Assembly (NCBI GenBank): GCA_026705105.1
Contig: JAPPBK010000099.1
Span: 1-5,775, forward strand
DNA length: 5,775 nucleotides
Source of the DNA: Chloroflexota bacterium
GTDB lineage: Bacteria; Chloroflexota; Dehalococcoidia; Bin125
Direction of reading: 5' to 3'
The position numbers and the translations under genes were made by a program. The notes below the pieces were generated by a model that was not told the DNA's origin, did no database searches, and saw nothing but the letters and a program-made list of their open reading frames with translations. Numbering within the stretch: the first letter of the stretch is position 1; each line of letters begins with the position of its first letter. Positions 5,299-5,775 of the stretch are shown here, one piece after another.

Positions 5299-5775
5299 AT
5301 GGCGACCGAGACGAAGCTGCTGACGGCTGAGGACTTGCTGAGAATGCACAGCCAAGGCGTGCGCGGCGAACTGCTGCGGGGAGTGCTCTGCAACACCATG
5401 CCCACAGGACGAGAACACGGCGAGATCGCGGCGAACACAGCGTATGAACTTTTGAACCACGTCAAGCCGCGCAAGCTCGGCATTGTGACCACGTCCGACT
5501 CTGGAGTCCGGCTCGAGCGCGATCCTGACACCGTGCGCGAGCCTGATGTCGCGTTCTTTCTTGCGCAGCGCATTGGTCCGGAGCGGGTCACAACGTACTC
5601 CGACGTTGTCCCGGACCTCGTGGTCGAAATCGTGTCGCCAAATGACGATGCCGAGAAAGTCTACGACAAAGCACGGATGTGGTTGAGCTTCGGCGTGCGG
5701 CTGGTTTGGGTGGCGAATCCCGACTCGCCCACCGTGGCAGTGCACCGGCCGGCGCGCGCGGTCGACACGGCCAGC
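5299..5775 (+). CDS. Uma2-family endonuclease (DUF820, PD-(D/E)XK fold), 3' end outside the window
   Basis: The frame is open from the ATG at 5299 to the last base, giving 159 residues without a stop. The family is usually around 190 residues, so only the C-terminal tip should be missing. The pattern is that of Uma2/DUF820 restriction-endonuclease-like proteins: LTAEDLLRM near the start (8-16), GELLRGVL (23-30), a conserved REH (38-40), REPDVAFF with Asp83 (80-87), PDLVVEIVSPND with Glu110 (105-116), DKARMWLSFGVRLVWV with Lys124 (123-138) and then NPDSPTVAVH. Asp83 and Glu110 are the expected metal-binding acidic residues of the nuclease core. The family is often present in many copies per genome and its cellular role is poorly known. 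No antitoxin, methylase or transposase gene adjoins it here. Codons ending in A or T are somewhat more frequent (about 36 of 159) than at the start of subunit B (about 16 of the first 102). Confidence 0.88.
   Translation, partial: MATETKLLTAEDLLRMHSQGVRGELLRGVLCNTMPTGREHGEIAANTAYELLNHVKPRKLGIVTTSDSGVRLERDPDTVREPDVAFFLAQRIGPERVTTYSDVVPDLVVEIVSPNDDAEKVYDKARMWLSFGVRLVWVANPDSPTVAVHRPARAVDTAS

Noticed and set aside
4235..5323. Long open frame on the + strand opposite the GGT-family gene (362 codons)
   Set aside because: It lies antisense to well-conserved GGT motifs, is low-complexity and Arg-rich, and also runs across the start of the Uma2 gene in another frame.
5299..5775. Toxin-antitoxin or restriction-modification module around the Uma2 gene
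   Set aside because: No antitoxin-sized gene or methylase is seen upstream; the only upstream neighbour is the divergent GGT-family gene. The downstream side is outside the window.

Overview
The window is GC-rich bacterial DNA that is almost fully coding, with short intergenic gaps. It holds five protein genes: a patatin-like hydrolase, two tandem CaiB/BaiF-type (class III) CoA-transferase paralogues, a gamma-glutamyltransferase-family Ntn-hydrolase, and a Uma2-family nuclease cut off by the right edge. No RNA gene, transposase, CRISPR array or plasmid function is visible. The gene mix (CaiB/BaiF paralogues, YwrD-like GGT, a solitary Uma2 protein, short gaps, palindromic intergenic repeats) would fit an environmental GC-rich lineage such as Chloroflexota. 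That is only an impression, because nothing in the window is taxonomically diagnostic.

Layout. Positions 1-57 hold two GC-rich hairpins followed by a good ribosome-binding site. Positions 58-3489 on the + strand form one tight three-gene transcription unit: patatin-like hydrolase, then CoA-transferase subunit A (11 nt gap), then CoA-transferase subunit B (8 nt overlap). Positions 3490-3598 lie between convergent genes and are packed with inverted repeats, including a 26-nt arm pair with two mismatches. The GGT-family gene runs on the - strand (5242 to 3599). A 56-nt divergent intergenic region follows, then the Uma2-family gene starts at 5299 on the + strand and runs off the window.

How the genes may work together. 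The two CoA-transferase genes are very probably subunits of one heteromeric enzyme. The downstream paralogue keeps the Asp (D200) that aligns with catalytic Asp169 of formyl-CoA transferase (E. coli YfdW/Frc), while the upstream one has Ser167 in an ungapped local alignment. This suggests one catalytic and one non-catalytic or structural subunit. The co-transcribed patatin could release a carboxylic acid from an ester or lipid that the transferase then turns into a CoA thioester, but no residue or neighbour identifies the substrate. The GGT-like protein lacks a signal peptide and appears to have a shortened lid-loop region, so a cytoplasmic hydrolase is more likely than a periplasmic glutathione transpeptidase. 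It and the Uma2 protein look functionally unrelated to the operon.

The observations most worth a second look are the asymmetric active site of the CoA-transferase pair, its coupling to a patatin, and a two-hairpin palindromic repeat present at both ends of the operon.
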